Positions 36,061 to 47,594 are shown, counted from the first letter of the stretch. The stretch: DNA of 64,000 nt from Sitta carolinensis (GCA_032173965.1 CM063299.1:2105501-2169500), one strand, 5' to 3'. Notes: generated by a model not told the origin, from the sequence alone. Numbers and translations are program-made.

Positions 36061-37500
36061 ATGAGCCTCTCTCTGCCAGGTGATGGGCTGGAATGTCCTC
36101 CTGAGGAGGACTTGGCTGAGCCCGGGGCTGCTCGTGGCTCTGCTGCCCTGGGCCTGAGGTCACGTGCAGTTGGATTTTTGGAGGGATGATCCTCCAGGGA
36201 GGGATGGTTCCCATCACAGAGCCCAAAGATGAACTGGCACATGGAACAAATCAGCTATTTTTGATAACAGGGACTGTGATAAACACTGGGCAGGGATAGT
36301 GTGGCTTGTTCAGTGCTCCGGGAATAATTCAGGAAGAGTCACCCAAGGCTGGTCTCAGCAGAACTCACAGAAGGCTCCTCCAAGACAAGGAGCTCTCTGG
36401 ATAAACTCCTGTGTGCAGCACGATGGAAAATTTTACTCAGCAGTTGCCTTCCCATGAAGTTGATTAATACAAGATTTCAGTGTTCCCAGTCCATTAATCT
36501 TCACAAGCACATCTGCATACTGAAAAATGTTTTTAAAAACAACATTAAAAAAAAAAATTACAGGCGCTGATAATTTTGAAGATAAAAAGAACTTAAAAGA
36601 ACAACAGTAAACTGCAGTTCACTTGCATGGTATGAATCCCAATCCAACGTGAGAGAGGGGCTTTGCCACTTCAAATATTTTAATTGAATAAGAGGAAAAC
36701 ATTGAAAAGTGGTTGTTCTCCAGGCACTGGATGCAGTTCCCACCGTGAAATATTCTGGCCTGTGTTGCATCAAGTAATAGTATCTTGCAAGTCAAGAAAG
36801 TATTAGGGAAGTGTTAGAGACATCACAGGAGGAGCTGGAGGTGAAGTTTGGGCTTTGGAGAAAGTTAATTACCCTGCAAAGAAACTAATAGTGGAGGTGT
36901 GTGAGAGCCAAATGCCAGGAGAGCAGAATTGGGGATTTAAGGAGCGCGCAGCTAAAACTGCTGGAGAGCTGAGCCATCCTTTTCTAGCACACTTGTTGGT
37001 ACAAACAGGGTAGCAGTGATGTCCAGGTGCCTGATACTTCCTGAAATGGAGGATTTTAAGGGTTCCCTTCACCTTCTGAAACTGCAGCTCAATGAACAAC
37101 AAAACCCCACGGTTAGTTTTACGACCCAGGATTTCTGTTTATTTTACCCAGTACTTTTCTAGTAAGGAGATACCTGGAAGGCCTGCCAGGTAACTTTGTG
37201 ATCCCTTTCCCATTTACCCAGAAGTGCTGAAAGCCCTTATTGTCCAAGGCAGTGTCTGCTTCCAGGGGAGAGAGCAAAACAAAACCTCCTGAGCCCTGCT
37301 CAGCACTTCCAGGGGGGAATGGCTCTGTGAGGAATCTGGGGCTTACAGCTCAGGCAGGCTCTTACCATGACCCAGCCTTCGTTTTTTGGGCTGGGGACAC
37401 TGCCAGGCACCTCCTGCCAGCTCTGGGGACAGCTGTGACATCTCCAGGGCTGAATTCCTGCATCTCCTCCCAAGCCAAGCTCTTCCAGCAAGGCACAAGA
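36061..37500. other. Non-coding interval
   Basis: 36061-36190 is GC-rich and directly abuts the CR1 copy; it may be older repeat, but no family was recognised. The remainder is unique. An A9 run is at 36549. No gene. Confidence 0.4.
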
Positions 37501-38100
37501 GCAAACCAAGCATGAAAGAGCTCGAAATCTGGAAAATTCAGATTAGCCTTTATTTAGTTCAGATTTTTACTGAAAGTAACTGGATCCTAAGTTCATTTAA
37601 AGAACTAATTTTCTAGATCCGTGTGTTTTTACAGCGAGGGGATGTTGTAAAGAAGTTGTTTATAATGGAGTTTATCTTAGGCATGGAACTTTTTGCCAGC
37701 CTAGTATCAGGAACGGTCTGGAAAAGCCTTCCACTGGTGGTAGCTTAAGGAAGGGGACCAGGGTGGGGGAGAAAACCTAATAAAAATAGCTGAGATCATT
37801 CAACAGTTATCAAGAAACAGATACTGCAATTTTATAACAGAGAGCACTAAAAGTATATGCACTCTTAAAAGGCAATTAAAATGTATACTCCAAAACTATA
37901 AAACATTTTCTTTTCATCTGGAACATTGAGGGCAGATTACAACACATTAATAACGTTTTGTTTACAGTTCAGTTTCTGATGGCTTCCAAATGCAGTCTGT
38001 GTAGATTAACCAGAAGGAGTCCAGTTCTCTTTTAAGAGAGCTTGTAAAGGAAAGCAATGTGGTAAGATTGTTATGAAAAGCTGGTGTATTTAGGAAATAG
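37501..38100. promoter_or_regulatory. AT-rich, possibly conserved block
   Basis: A mostly AT-rich repeat-free stretch with AGAACTAATTTTC near 37600, GTTTATAATGGAGTTTATC near 37659 and CACATTAATAACG near 37941. Motif content is lower than in the blocks at 30.4 or 35.4 kb. No coding frame. Weak candidate only. Confidence 0.18.
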
Positions 38101-38204
38101 CACTTAGCAGGGTCTCTCTGAATGGCTGCCAGGTCAGGAAGCTGAAGTGCAAGGCTTGGCCCTGGTTCAGGCCCCCCAGTCCCAGCTCCTTGACCACACA
38201 GTCA

Positions 38205-38463
38205 GGCAGGAGCAGGGCAGGAGCCCCGGCACGCCCCCGCGCTTGGCACCGCCGTGTTCACATAGCCCAGGGCTCCGGGGGAGGCAGGCAGCTTGTGAAA
38301 ATAGGCAGGGATAAAGGAAAGAGGCCTGGGAATGGAGCCCTGCCCTGCTGCTGCTCCTCCTCATCCTCCTGCTCTGGCTGTGCCAGCCGTGCCCGCCGGC
38401 AGCAGGGCAGGGCACCTGGGCCAGGCAGGGGCAGCACAGGGGGCACGGCTGTCAGCTGGAGGA
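38205..38463. promoter_or_regulatory. GC-rich segment with CpG cluster
   Basis: GAGCCCCGGCACGCCCCCGCG near 38221, GCACCGCCGTG and GCCGTGCCCGCCGG near 38387 give a local CpG concentration, with CTGCTCCTCCTCATCCTCCTG low complexity between them. It is open in several frames on both strands (148 and 145 codons) because it lacks AT-rich stops. No promoter motif or exon was identified. It abuts a CR1 tail. Confidence 0.25.
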
Positions 38464-38600
38464 GGGGGTTTGGGTCAGGTGTACAGGAGGAATTGTTCCC
38501 TGGGAGGTTCTGGCACAGGGTGCCCAGAGAGGCTGCTCCTGGAGCCCTGGCAGTGCCCAAGGCCAGGCTGGAGCCTTGCAAGCAGCCCTGGGAGCAAGCC
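38464..38600 (+). mobile_element. CR1 LINE 3' UTR fragment
   Basis: GGAGGAATTGTTCCCTGGGAGG near 38485, TTCTGGCACAGGGTGCCCAGAG near 38508 and CCCTGGCAGTGCCCAAGGCCAG near 38544 match the sense-strand avian CR1 3' UTR of the same subfamily as at 29671 and 44291. It lacks the terminal AACCCAAACC/ATTCTATG part, so it is truncated at both ends. Confidence 0.88.
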
Positions 38601-39470
38601 CTGCTCTTTCTTCTCCCAGCTGCAAGCCTGTCTTGACGTTCAGCTGTAAAAAGACATTCAAACTTGGTTGCATGATAGCAAACCCCCAGCTTCACATGTC
38701 TCAGGTGTAGATCCCTCTGCCTGAATTATCCCTCTGAGCAGTGGTGGAAGGTGTGGAGAGGCTGCCAGAGCAAAGAGGTGCCCGAGCTCCTCTCCTGCCC
38801 TCAGTGTGGTTTGCCCACGGCAAGAACTTCTCCACATAATCCTACAAATTCTCATTCTCATCCCAAAGTGTTTCCTCCACGCCCTATCTTCCTGATTTTT
38901 GTGACCACAGGAATGGAGGAAGACAGTATTGGCCATAGTTCATGGGACTTTTGCCACTCCTGGGGACTTTCTCATTGCTGTTTTCTATTGGGAAAAGGTC
39001 AAAATGGGACACACTGCTGGCTTAGCACGTGGTGTCCCTCTTCAGTATCTCTGCTGTCCACATTTCCCCCTTTTTCCCTGGCAGCCAGCTCTGTGTTAAG
39101 GAGAGTAATACAACAGAGAAACTTTAATTTTCTGCAGTGCTGCAATGGTATATTTTATATTAAATGCAAAGGGAACACAATTGCTCTCCAGTCACTCCTT
39201 CAGGAGAGTTGTCCTTTGGCAGTGCTTCATTTCCCTGTATAAGCAAATGCTGATCATTTGTACAGGCTGTTTTCAGGGCTTTCAAACCACTCTTCTGCCC
39301 TTAGAAATTGATCTCCTGGTTAGAAAAATCTGCTTTTCACAGCCACTAAGTTCACCTCAAAAATATTTTTATAGAGGAATGGGGGGGATAAAGTGCGTGG
39401 CTCCATTCAGGGCTTGGATTCTTAATAACTCCTGCCTTTCCTTGGAAAGAGCCCTGGGTATTTGTAAGAT
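38601..39470. other. Non-coding interval
   Basis: A 163-codon plus-strand frame (38751-39242) has no recognisable motif and is probably chance. No classified repeat was seen. Confidence 0.42.
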
Positions 39471-39930
39471 GTTGTACATTAGCGACTCATCCGTTTGATG
39501 GGAAAATCTAATAAATTGCTGTTACTCAGAACTGAGTAATTATTCACAAAATTCAGTGTGCATGTGAGAGAGGAACTTCAGCTTGTTCTTGGTTTCAGAC
39601 AGTGTCTCATTAAGCCACCCTAAAGCTTTGGATATGCAGCAGAAGACTCGGAACGTTAACACTTCCATTCTCATCTCCATAAATGAGGATTTGAACACAT
39701 AATTCCCTGAGATGAGTCTATACCTCTTGATTTTTATTTCTAAATCTATGCTCGACTGGCAGATGTTGGGGAATAGCTTTTAGCATTTTTTCATTTAGAT
39801 TCTGATTAAAAGATACGCTTTCCCCCCCCCCCCCTTTAAAACCAGCAAAACTAATTATTCATGAGCGCAAAAATCATCATCCCCGACTAAGAGATGTCTC
39901 AATTGAGGGTCAGCAGCAGATAACGTGAGG
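39471..39930. promoter_or_regulatory. Conserved-element-like block
   Basis: CTAATAAATTGC near 39509, CTGAGTAATTATTCAC near 39532, TCTCATTAAGCC near 39605 and AAAACTAATTATTCATGAGCGC near 39847 give repeated TAATTATTCA words with rare CpGs. A C13 run interrupts it. Repeat-free otherwise, no coding frame. Regulatory role inferred. Confidence 0.28.
39822..39834. repeat. Poly(C) tract (C13)
   Basis: Thirteen C in a row; long C or G runs are uncommon in this window. It lies inside an AT-rich conserved-looking block. Confidence 0.85.
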
Positions 39931-42900
39931 TCTGTAACTGCTGTGTCCCAGAATGGTGTTTCTGGATTTCATTATCTGCAGGGATGGAGGAGAGGAGAAA
40001 GTTCAGGAGCTGCTCCTGCCTCTGCTCCCACCCCAATGCCAGGGAATGTGGGTTTGCTCTGGGCTTCCTCTGCTTCCCCCCCCAGGCTTCAGCTCTCAGG
40101 GCATCATTCCCAGCGACTGAAAAGCTGAGGAATGGGAAGGGCAGGGAGAAACTGTTTTTTAAGCTGCTGCAGGGTGACTGGATTCCTTCAGCTGTCCGTG
40201 CACTCCGAGGCCCACTCCTGCAATAGCCGTTTTCCCGTATTTATTATTCACATCCTGCCCAGTTCCTGGTGATTTGTCACCACACCTTCACTACCATCAG
40301 GATGAAAACGTTTTCAGTTTCTTTGCTGTACTCCTGGTTTGCTTCCTGATGTTGTGCAGCACCTGAGACCCTGATCCTTTGGGCAGCTGGAGCAAAGGGG
40401 AGGGACCCAGGCTTGTACCACTGTGCATTGTCTAAAACCCCTGACTCGGAGAAAAACTCTGTATCTGATTTCATTAGCTGAGAGATCATAATCCAATTAT
40501 TTTATTTTTAATTTCTCTTTCCTGAGCTCTTTTGCAGATGCTGCTTTTTGGCCCTTTGACAGAAGCCTTTTAGCCTTCCTTATGGAAATCCCAGATTGCA
40601 GCCTTCCGTGGGGGTATTTCTTGAGTTATAGAGCTAACCTGAGAAGGCAGAAAAAAAGGCCTTATTGCATTGCTACAAGCTGCCAGCTCCTCACTAATAT
40701 TCTAAAGGTGTGGGTGCATGTGTTGCTCTCATGTAGTATCAGTTCTCTCTGATTTTGTAAACAGAGCCCTGTGAACCCTGAGTACCCAAACTGCGGTGTA
40801 AAGGCAAAACTAAAATTACTCATTTAAGGTCATCTGTTTTTACTGACACACCAAAGGTCTAGGAGAAGGAGCGAGCAAGCATCATATTTCTCAAATACAA
40901 AATTTTTACAGTGGGAACGTGTTATAAAACATTCTGCCAGTGTTGTTTCCCTTGGGATTTAGAGTGAGAGACATGAAGGCTGACAACTCTCTTCCTGTTG
41001 TAGGTCAGAGCTTCAAGGAACTCTGTAATCTTCCCACCAGCTTTACTCTCTCCTGGAACTCACGGTTAAAATTAGATGCTGGCTGAACTCTAGCAGTTCA
41101 ATTTGAAAGCTTTTTCAGAGGCAAAAGTAAAACAACTGCAGAGGGGAGTTTTCTCACAGTGCCATTTTGAGAACTGCTCTGTGCAGAGGAACGTCCTCCG
41201 TGAACCGGCGGCTCTCTTGCCTGGATGTTTTCATAAATCAAGATTAGCAAGAGAGGCAGCTGGGCAGCGTGGAAATAATCTCTGTGGGTGCTTGCTCTTG
41301 CAGTGAGGTATCTTTTCTTCAGGATGTTCCCTTGCATTTTGGATTGATTTCTGGTTTTCTCACCATTTCCTCTCCTGCCCCACCGCTTGTCAAGCGGTCT
41401 CTGCCCCAGCAGAAAGTCAAAGATCAAACAAACAAGGGGGAAGGAGTGGGTGACAGGGCCTTACAGTAAGTGCTGTGAGTTATGGACTGCAAACCCAGGA
41501 ATTAGGCAGGAATTGGAGCTCCAGCAGCCCGGGGAAGCCTGGGCACACAGTCCAGAGGGTGAGGTGTTCTGCTTAGTCTCTGCTGCAGGATGCTGTGCCC
41601 GTCCCGCTCCGAGCCCAGCCTGCCTTGATTACCCCTTTTATTCAGGACTCAAAACAGCTTGTAAATTTTTTTATCATTCCTTCCCAGATTGTGTGGAGTG
41701 TATTGTAGCCTACCCTTGCCTTTTCCCACATCTGTTTTCCAAACTCATTACTTTCATGTTACTAGGTTCATTGAAAGCGCTGTGTTTATTTCCAGGCCGA
41801 GAGTTTATTTCTTTATCTTTTGGATTAATGCAACAACTCCATCAAACGATGATTTATTTTCGAAAAATGGCCATCTATCAATTTTTCCTGCATATTAGAT
41901 GTTGCTAGCACTGATTTTGTCCGCAGGCTGATACTGCCAACAGCCCTGAGAAGCTGCTGTTCTGAGCTCAGAGATGCTGTGCTGGGAATATTGGGAATTC
42001 TTGTGAGAATAATGCAAATACTGTCATTTAGGAGGATGCTCTCCTGAGAAGAGCTCTTGTCCCCTGCTTGCTTGCACAAAACCTCACACAACATTTTCTT
42101 TTCTTCAATACAAATATTAACCTGAGCCCATGGCCAGTCCAACAACTGTCTGAGGATGCTGAAATGTCTGTGGTTATCACTTGCCAGGCTGAGCATCGTG
42201 CCTGTCTCACTCTTATCTCGTGGTTTGGGCAGGTCTGTGTGTTATTTTTGACACCTGCAGTTCTGCTCCCAGTTTCATAGCAGGGTGTTTGGGGTCTGGC
42301 TGATTTCTCATCTGTATTAATAAAATGTCTAAAATATTTCCTTGGGCTGGGACCATCAGGTGCCTGTGCCATGGGAATTGTCAACATGATCCCAAATTCC
42401 ACACAGTGACACGAGGTGGGGTTAGCAGAGCTCTCCTATGTATAATCCAGCTTGGAATTTAGGATAAGAAATCCACATACACACCATGTGCTGTTTATCA
42501 TTAATTTCCCATTTTTCTCATTGCAACTATGGACATTTCCTACAGATGAGAAAATTATGAATATGTGGCTAATCGCCCTTAAAAATTCAGGTGGTATCCA
42601 TTGCAAAATCTGTAGAAGGAAGAGGATTTTTTCCTGGAAAAATCATGGGAGGAACTGTCCCCTGTGAGAGTGGCTGTGCTGCCAGCCTTGGTGCTGATGT
42701 GGCTTTGGGAGAACCAGCCAGGGCTCTGGGGGCTGAATTCCTTTGGGCATTAGGGACAGATCCTGACCCCGCAGGTGATTCTGGGTTCTGGGCATCAGAA
42801 CTGCATCCCTGCCTGGAGATTTTACAGCTCTCCATCCCAAAGGCAGCCTGGAAGATTCACAGTGAATTTCTGGCCCTCCTCCCTCATCAACGAGTTCAGA

Positions 42901-43428
42901 GGGGTACAGAATGGTATTTTATTATATTGTATTTGGTCAAAATTTGCAGTTTTCTCCTCGTTGTCCTCAGGTGCTTTGTTTATTTTATTCAAGATGAGGG
43001 CACTGCACATTCTGGCTCAGAAACATTTGCTCTCCATTAGTATCCAGTAACCTCTGCAGGAGGAGCCTTTGGCAACTGTAAGCAATTGCTGGTTATTAAT
43101 GCCAAAGCTGTAAAAATGAAAATAGGAAGTCACTGCATAGGCTCTGAGTGTTAGTGTTGTTTACATTCCTCATTCGATTCACATATTAACCACAATTAAT
43201 GTGCTCTCTAGATTTCTAGCATATGTTTCTTCTATCACAGAATGGTTTTTTTCCCTCTGGTGCTTTACTTCAGGTTGTTCCTAGTGGGAAACTACTTCCT
43301 AGTTGTTCCTAGTTCCTTTGAACAAACTCAGGCAGTGGGGAAGAATTGGGATTTGCATTATTTTAGGGAATCTATTTGTTGGATGGGTGGGGGTGCTCTG
43401 CTGTGCAGTGACACATTTAGCTGTGGTT
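39931..43428. other. Unique non-coding interval
   Basis: No gene or classified repeat. At about 40541 a strong pyrimidine tract (TTTCTCTTTCCTGAGCTCTTTTGCAG at its end) resembles an acceptor, but the following frame stops after 11 codons. GTCAAAGATCAA, a TCF/LEF-like word also present at 13218, occurs at 41416-41427. The 173-codon frame at 41387-41908 and the 149-codon frame at 42591-43040 are unrecognised. Confidence 0.4.
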
Positions 43429-43441
43429 GGGGGGGGGGGGG
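43429..43441. repeat. Poly(G) tract (G13)
   Basis: Thirteen G in a row in a GTGG/GGTGGGGG-rich neighbourhood (43384-43441), with local quadruplex potential on the plus strand. Confidence 0.85.
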
Positions 43442-43513
43442 AAATTTTTTGAAATTCACCTTTTTTCTCTCTCAGACACTCCCAGATGGAGATGGTGTTC
43501 TTGATGACAAGAG

Positions 43514-43514
<1 letters not shown>
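43442..43514. other. Pyrimidine tract and short flank of the TAA array
   Basis: An acceptor-like ACCTTTTTTCTCTCTCAG ends at 43475 or so and is followed by about 38 bases that lead into the triplet array. The following frame reads LPDGDGVLDDK, which superficially resembles a calcium-binding loop, but the segment has no donor site and runs into the repeat. Confidence 0.3.
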
Positions 43515-43608
<94 letters not shown>

Positions 43609-43619
43609 TAATAATAATA
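43515..43619. repeat. (AAT)n/(TAA)n microsatellite, about 35 units
   Basis: 105 bases of AAT repeat. There is one interruption near the right end (TAATATAATAATAATAG, about 43604-43618). The long pure stretch makes it probably length-polymorphic. One frame through it reads poly-Asn and the opposite strand poly-Tyr, which are artefacts of the repeat, not protein. Confidence 0.97.
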
Positions 43620-44290
43620 GTTCCTGGTCCTTCCCTACTCCTGATAATCCCTCCTTTCTCACCCCACCCCCCCTGATCTGATCTCCCTCATCCCCCCATT
43701 TTCTTTCGTAGCCCTGTGGGCTATGGAGGGATTAATTGTACCAATAAACACAACTTTATTTTATAGTTTTATAGCACGATTAGCTATCAAATACTCTGTG
43801 CTAAAATAACATTTGCTAGGCTGTTTCAAGACAAAGTTTTGTTAGGCACAGTGGGCCTTTAATCCCCGGAGGAGTTCAGCTAACTAAATATAATATTAGT
43901 TAACATACTTTACTGATGTTAAGAAAATACTTCTGTGCTACTAAGAGATCCTTAGCCATGGTATTCCACTGGCAGCAATGGCTGTTTTCCTTTGCATGGA
44001 GTTTGTAAACTGGAGAACAATTTGGTTGATTAATTCTGTTCCTTCTTTTAATGGTGATAGATTTCTTCTATTGGAGGTTCCCATCAGCCTTACAGACAGT
44101 GCTTGATTCTGTCATCGTGCTATTAATTAAGATATTAGAGGAAATTGCTGTTTACATAAGCTTTTGAGAGCTCACAGTTAGGAACAGCACTTCATCCCTC
44201 TTGTGCCATTTTTCCACTGATCTAATTCCCCTGCCTCCTTTGGGCTCTTTGAGTTTTATTTCTGATACAGCTCCCTTTACTCCATGCCAA
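43620..44290. promoter_or_regulatory. AT-rich conserved-element-like block
   Basis: From about 43730: GGGATTAATTGTACC, GCACGATTAGCTATC, AGCTAACTAAATATAATATTAG, GGTTGATTAATTCTG and GCTATTAATTAAGATATTAG near 44119. It is dense in ATTA cores, free of repeats and without coding frames, ending just before the CR1 copy. Function inferred only. Confidence 0.26.
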
Positions 44291-44520
44291 ATCACAGGAT
44301 CCCAGAATGGTTTGGGTTGGAAAGGACCTGACAGATCCCCCAGTGCCACCCTTGCCATGGTTTCCCACCATCCCAGGCTGCTCCAAGCCCCATCCAGCCT
44401 GGCCTTGGGCACTGCCAGGGATCCAGGGGCACCCACAGCTGCTCTGGGCACCCTGTGCCAGGGCCTGCCCACCCTCCTGGGAGGAAATTCTGCCATCAAT
44501 ATTATTTATCCAATATCCAG
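44291..44520 (-). mobile_element. CR1 LINE 3'-end fragment
   Basis: Antisense avian CR1: CAGAATGGTTTGGGTTGGAA near 44303 is the complement of the CR1 tail. It continues with CCATCCAGCCTGGCC near 44391, CAGGGATCCAGGGGCACCC near 44416 and a worn ATCAATATTATTTATCCAAT near 44496. It is 5'-truncated, with no ORF part. It is the same subfamily as the sense copies at 29671 and 38464. The relatively well kept sequence suggests a moderately young insertion. Confidence 0.95.
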
Positions 44521-44889
44521 AATACATTTCTGCAAGAACATGAGTGCTTAACTACAGAATAATCTTCCAAGAGGTGACAACCTCACCGTGTGAAACATTT
44601 AAAGTGATTCAGATGTCTCTGTAGAGAGCAGTGCTGTGTGTGAGGGAGGAAGAGGTGAGATGGCTTTGCAATTTCTGAGCGCACTTGGAGTTTATTTGTG
44701 AGACCAAATGAGGAAGACTGAACCCAAAGCCAAGTAAAGCATCAAGAGCTATTCCAGTGGAATATTCAGGGAGCTCTCTTGCCTCCGAGGAAGCTTCTGT
44801 CAATGTGTCAAGAGCAGGTGGGCGTCCCTAGGGTGGAATGTCTGTGATCTCAAGGGCTGCTCACTGCTGAGGGTGGCTCTGAGTTCCTT
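44521..44889. other. Non-coding interval
   Basis: Short unique stretch between the CR1 copy and the next AT-rich block. Frames are short and unrecognised. Confidence 0.45.
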
Positions 44890-45190
44890 GCATGTTAAGA
44901 ACTCTGAGAGTAAAACTCTCCAAAGTCTTTCAAGTGACCAGATTGTTATAAAATCCATGAGTCAGTGGCGCCTTTCCTCCTGTCCTCGTAGGGGCGACCG
45001 CCCTTTATGCTATGTTAGCAGCTCATATGTTTTGATCCAGTATAATCCAAATGTATTTAGTCTGTATTTTATTCCCCTTTGTAAACACGTTTTTTCCATA
45101 GCTGCAAATGTCTCCACAATTATTTGTTTCAATTTGTAAATTGAACAAAAGGCTTTAATAAACAATGTCCTCAGGCAGCCTCTCATCTTC
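44890..45190. promoter_or_regulatory. Conserved-element-like block
   Basis: CAGTGGCGCCTTTCCTCC near 44963 and GTAGGGGCGACCGCCC near 44987 provide CpGs within AT-rich sequence. They are followed by CCAGTATAATCC, CCACAATTATTTGTTTCAATTTG near 45114 and GGCTTTAATAAACAATG. The mix of isolated CpGs with AATTATTT cores and the absence of repeats resembles a conserved enhancer. An 88-codon frame across it has no family match. Confidence 0.3.
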
Positions 45191-45889
45191 TTCTCATGAA
45201 GAAACACGATTTCTAAACCCAGCAGCCTGTAAACTCCTTAGAAATGCAAAGGGAAAACTCCCACCATTTTGTCCAGCTTGGCCATTTAGAAGTTCAGAGC
45301 ACTTCTTGCTGTGAATAAACTCTGTGGCTGAGTTTGTAGGTCAAGTTTGGGATGGCAGGTTGGGATTTTGGAGCCTGCTGCTGGTGGCACTGCTCTCACC
45401 CAGTGGCACTGCAAGGAGCTGTTGGAGGAGATACAAGGCACTTCATTGCTTGATCCAGTGCTCAGCTACTCTCTGTAGAATGTTTGATTTTATCCTTTGG
45501 ATTTCTGCTCCTGGCTGCTAGGCTGTAGTTAGGCAAGGCTGAGCTCCATCAGGCAGCTCCTGGCCATGGATCCTGCACAGCTGGGATGGCCAGGAGAGGC
45601 AAGGCTGCAAAGTTTGCTGAAAATTCAAACTTCTTGTAGCATCCCAAGTCCACAGCTGTTTCCCTGTATCTTAGCAGTGGCTGAGACAGCCTTTAGCTTC
45701 CCTAGATCCCGAGGAATTTGAGCTGGAGAATTCCTGATTCATGTTGTTTAAATCACTTATAGAAAAGTGTAGATGCACTTACTCATGTGTGTTGATAACA
45801 TACACACACACCCATTCATAGGCAGGAATTCAATCTCCAGACATTGGAGTGGTTACAAAAGAAAGTAAATCTTGTGCTGGTTCAGCTCA
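45191..45889. other. Non-coding interval
   Basis: Unique DNA. A short ACAC run lies near 45801-45811. Nothing else was recognised. Confidence 0.45.
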
Positions 45890-46160
45890 TCTCAGGATGA
45901 GGATGAAGGATTTTGGGAAGGAGAAAATAAGAACAGCCAAAGCCCAACTTGAACTGAATGTGGCTGCTGCCATAAAAGACCCAAAAAATGCTTCTACAGA
46001 TCCATCACCAACAAAAGGAGGGTGTGGAGGAGAATCTCCATCCTTTATTCAGTTCAAAACTGATTTTCAGGAGAAAACTGCTGGGGTTTTGCTGACAGAT
46101 TTTCCAACCTTTATTAAATCTCTCTCCTTGGTACCTGTTGCAGACACAGAGTTTCAGTGT
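45890..46160 (+). mobile_element. Old CR1 LINE ORF2 relic, frameshifted
   Basis: The plus strand encodes a decayed piece of the CR1 ORF2 polyprotein, the part just upstream of the reverse transcriptase core. KIRTAKAQLELNVAAAIKD (frame 1) matches the CR1 'RKAKAQLELNLARDVK' stretch. A shift of frame near 45990 then gives CFYRSITNKRRV, matching 'GFYRYVSQKRKV'. After shifting back, EKTAGVLLTDFPTFI near 46072 corresponds to 'EKAEVLNNFFASVF'. The two frame changes and many substitutions show it has been neutral for a long time. A 144-codon open frame over it is fortuitous. No 3' tail adjoins it. Confidence 0.85.
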
Positions 46161-47560
46161 ATTTATCTGCCCATGTTGGTTTTCCTGGCAACAGCAGGGG
46201 TGGGATTGTTTATTCTCTTGCTTTATTTTTTTTTTTTTTTTTTAATCTTTTTAATCAGCCTTGCCTTGGGGATGGAATGGTAATATATAATATTACATCT
46301 GTGGTTCCCTGCTAGGTGATACTGTCTTTCTCACAAGTCTTTTGCTCATTTTGTGCAAAATAATGGCGTGTGAGGTTTTGTTTTGGCTTTGACCAGATTC
46401 TTCTCCCATTGACTTCATTGTTAGTGCTAATAAAACCATGGGAAATGTTTTGATGGGTAGGAGATTGCAGGGACTTGAGGTTTAAGCTTCGATACTGTAT
46501 TGGCTGCTGCACATAATCTTTGGTAAACCAAAGATAAAAAGCAAAGCTTGTTTTAGAAAGCCATGGGCTTTTCAGAATGACGCTTGGCAACTTTTGGTCC
46601 CCACTTTGTCAAGTATTTGTCCACATATCAGTAGTTTTGTGCCTCTGTTTACACTCGTTTTGCCTCCGGGCTTGTTTTAGTAAGTTGGATAAAGTGTTTA
46701 TTATGTGGCTTGCAAAATATGTTCCTAATGGTGACCTAACCCGTGGTGCCACAGAGACTGGGGGCTCTTGGGCTCTCCTGTTGTGCAACAGAGAGTGGGG
46801 CAGGGAACCACAAGCCAGCCTTGGCCACCTCTGGGGAGCCTGCATGGTTGTGGCAGGGCAGGACTTTGCTTTCCACTCCCTCAGCGTTCCCCGGGTGCTT
46901 GGCTTGGCTGCAGGCTCCTGGCAGGGCTCTGCTCCAGCCTCTCCCACTGCCCAGAGCCTCCCCTCTTGGAAAATTGGTGCAAATTGCAGCAGCTCCGGGG
47001 GCTGCAGGGGGAATGGCAGCTTGTGGTGCCCGTGCTCTCTGCAGATTGTCTGGGGCAGCTGCTGGGGAAAGGTCTGTGAAGTTCTCCTCACTCTTTAACC
47101 TCTCCTTGGCTTGGAGCTGCTCTGGGTCTGGTCAGAGCAGTTGTGTGAGCACTCCCCAGGATTTCAGCTGATTTTCAGATGGGTTTTGGGAGGTGTTTCC
47201 ATCCCTCGTGTCATCTCCCACGTTGCTCTGGGTGTTCAGGAACTTTCTCTTATAAAAAACTCCAACTAAAGCTCGTTTAAAACTCTTAACCTAATGGTGG
47301 CTAAAAAATTTATTCTGTTATATAAGTTAGGCCATGATCCTTCCAGAGCCAGAGTGCCTCCTGCAGATTCTCCTGGAAATAAATAACAGTGAAAAAGTTT
47401 GTTCTCTTTAATGCAATAATATGTAGGAAGGTAGGACTTGTATTAAATTACTTTATATGTGATAAGATGTGATTATAATAAAGAAGGAGATTTATGATTG
47501 CTATAAAAAGAAATGTGATTGTATTATAGTTTAAAAAGTTATTTGCATTTCAGATTTATT
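46161..47560. other. Non-coding interval
   Basis: T17 run at 46218-46234. 46740-47170 is GC-rich and open in several frames of both strands (up to 173 codons); no domain, so no gene called. 47280-47560 is AT-rich. Confidence 0.42.
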
Positions 47561-47594
47561 TTGGAGTGGTGTCTTTAGGCACCAGCTGCATACT

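Noticed and set aside
35841..36242. 133-codon minus-strand frame as a gene
   Set aside because: Most of it is the decayed C-terminal part of CR1 ORF2.
43274..43312. Repeated TTGTTCCTAGT words
   Set aside because: Two short copies only; not enough for a tandem repeat call.
43456..43676. Poly-Asn and poly-Tyr proteins
   Set aside because: They are translations of the TAA/AAT microsatellite.
45849..46283. 144-codon open frame as a host gene
   Set aside because: Its recognisable part is CR1 ORF2 interrupted by frame changes; the hydrophobic end is a poly(T) translation.
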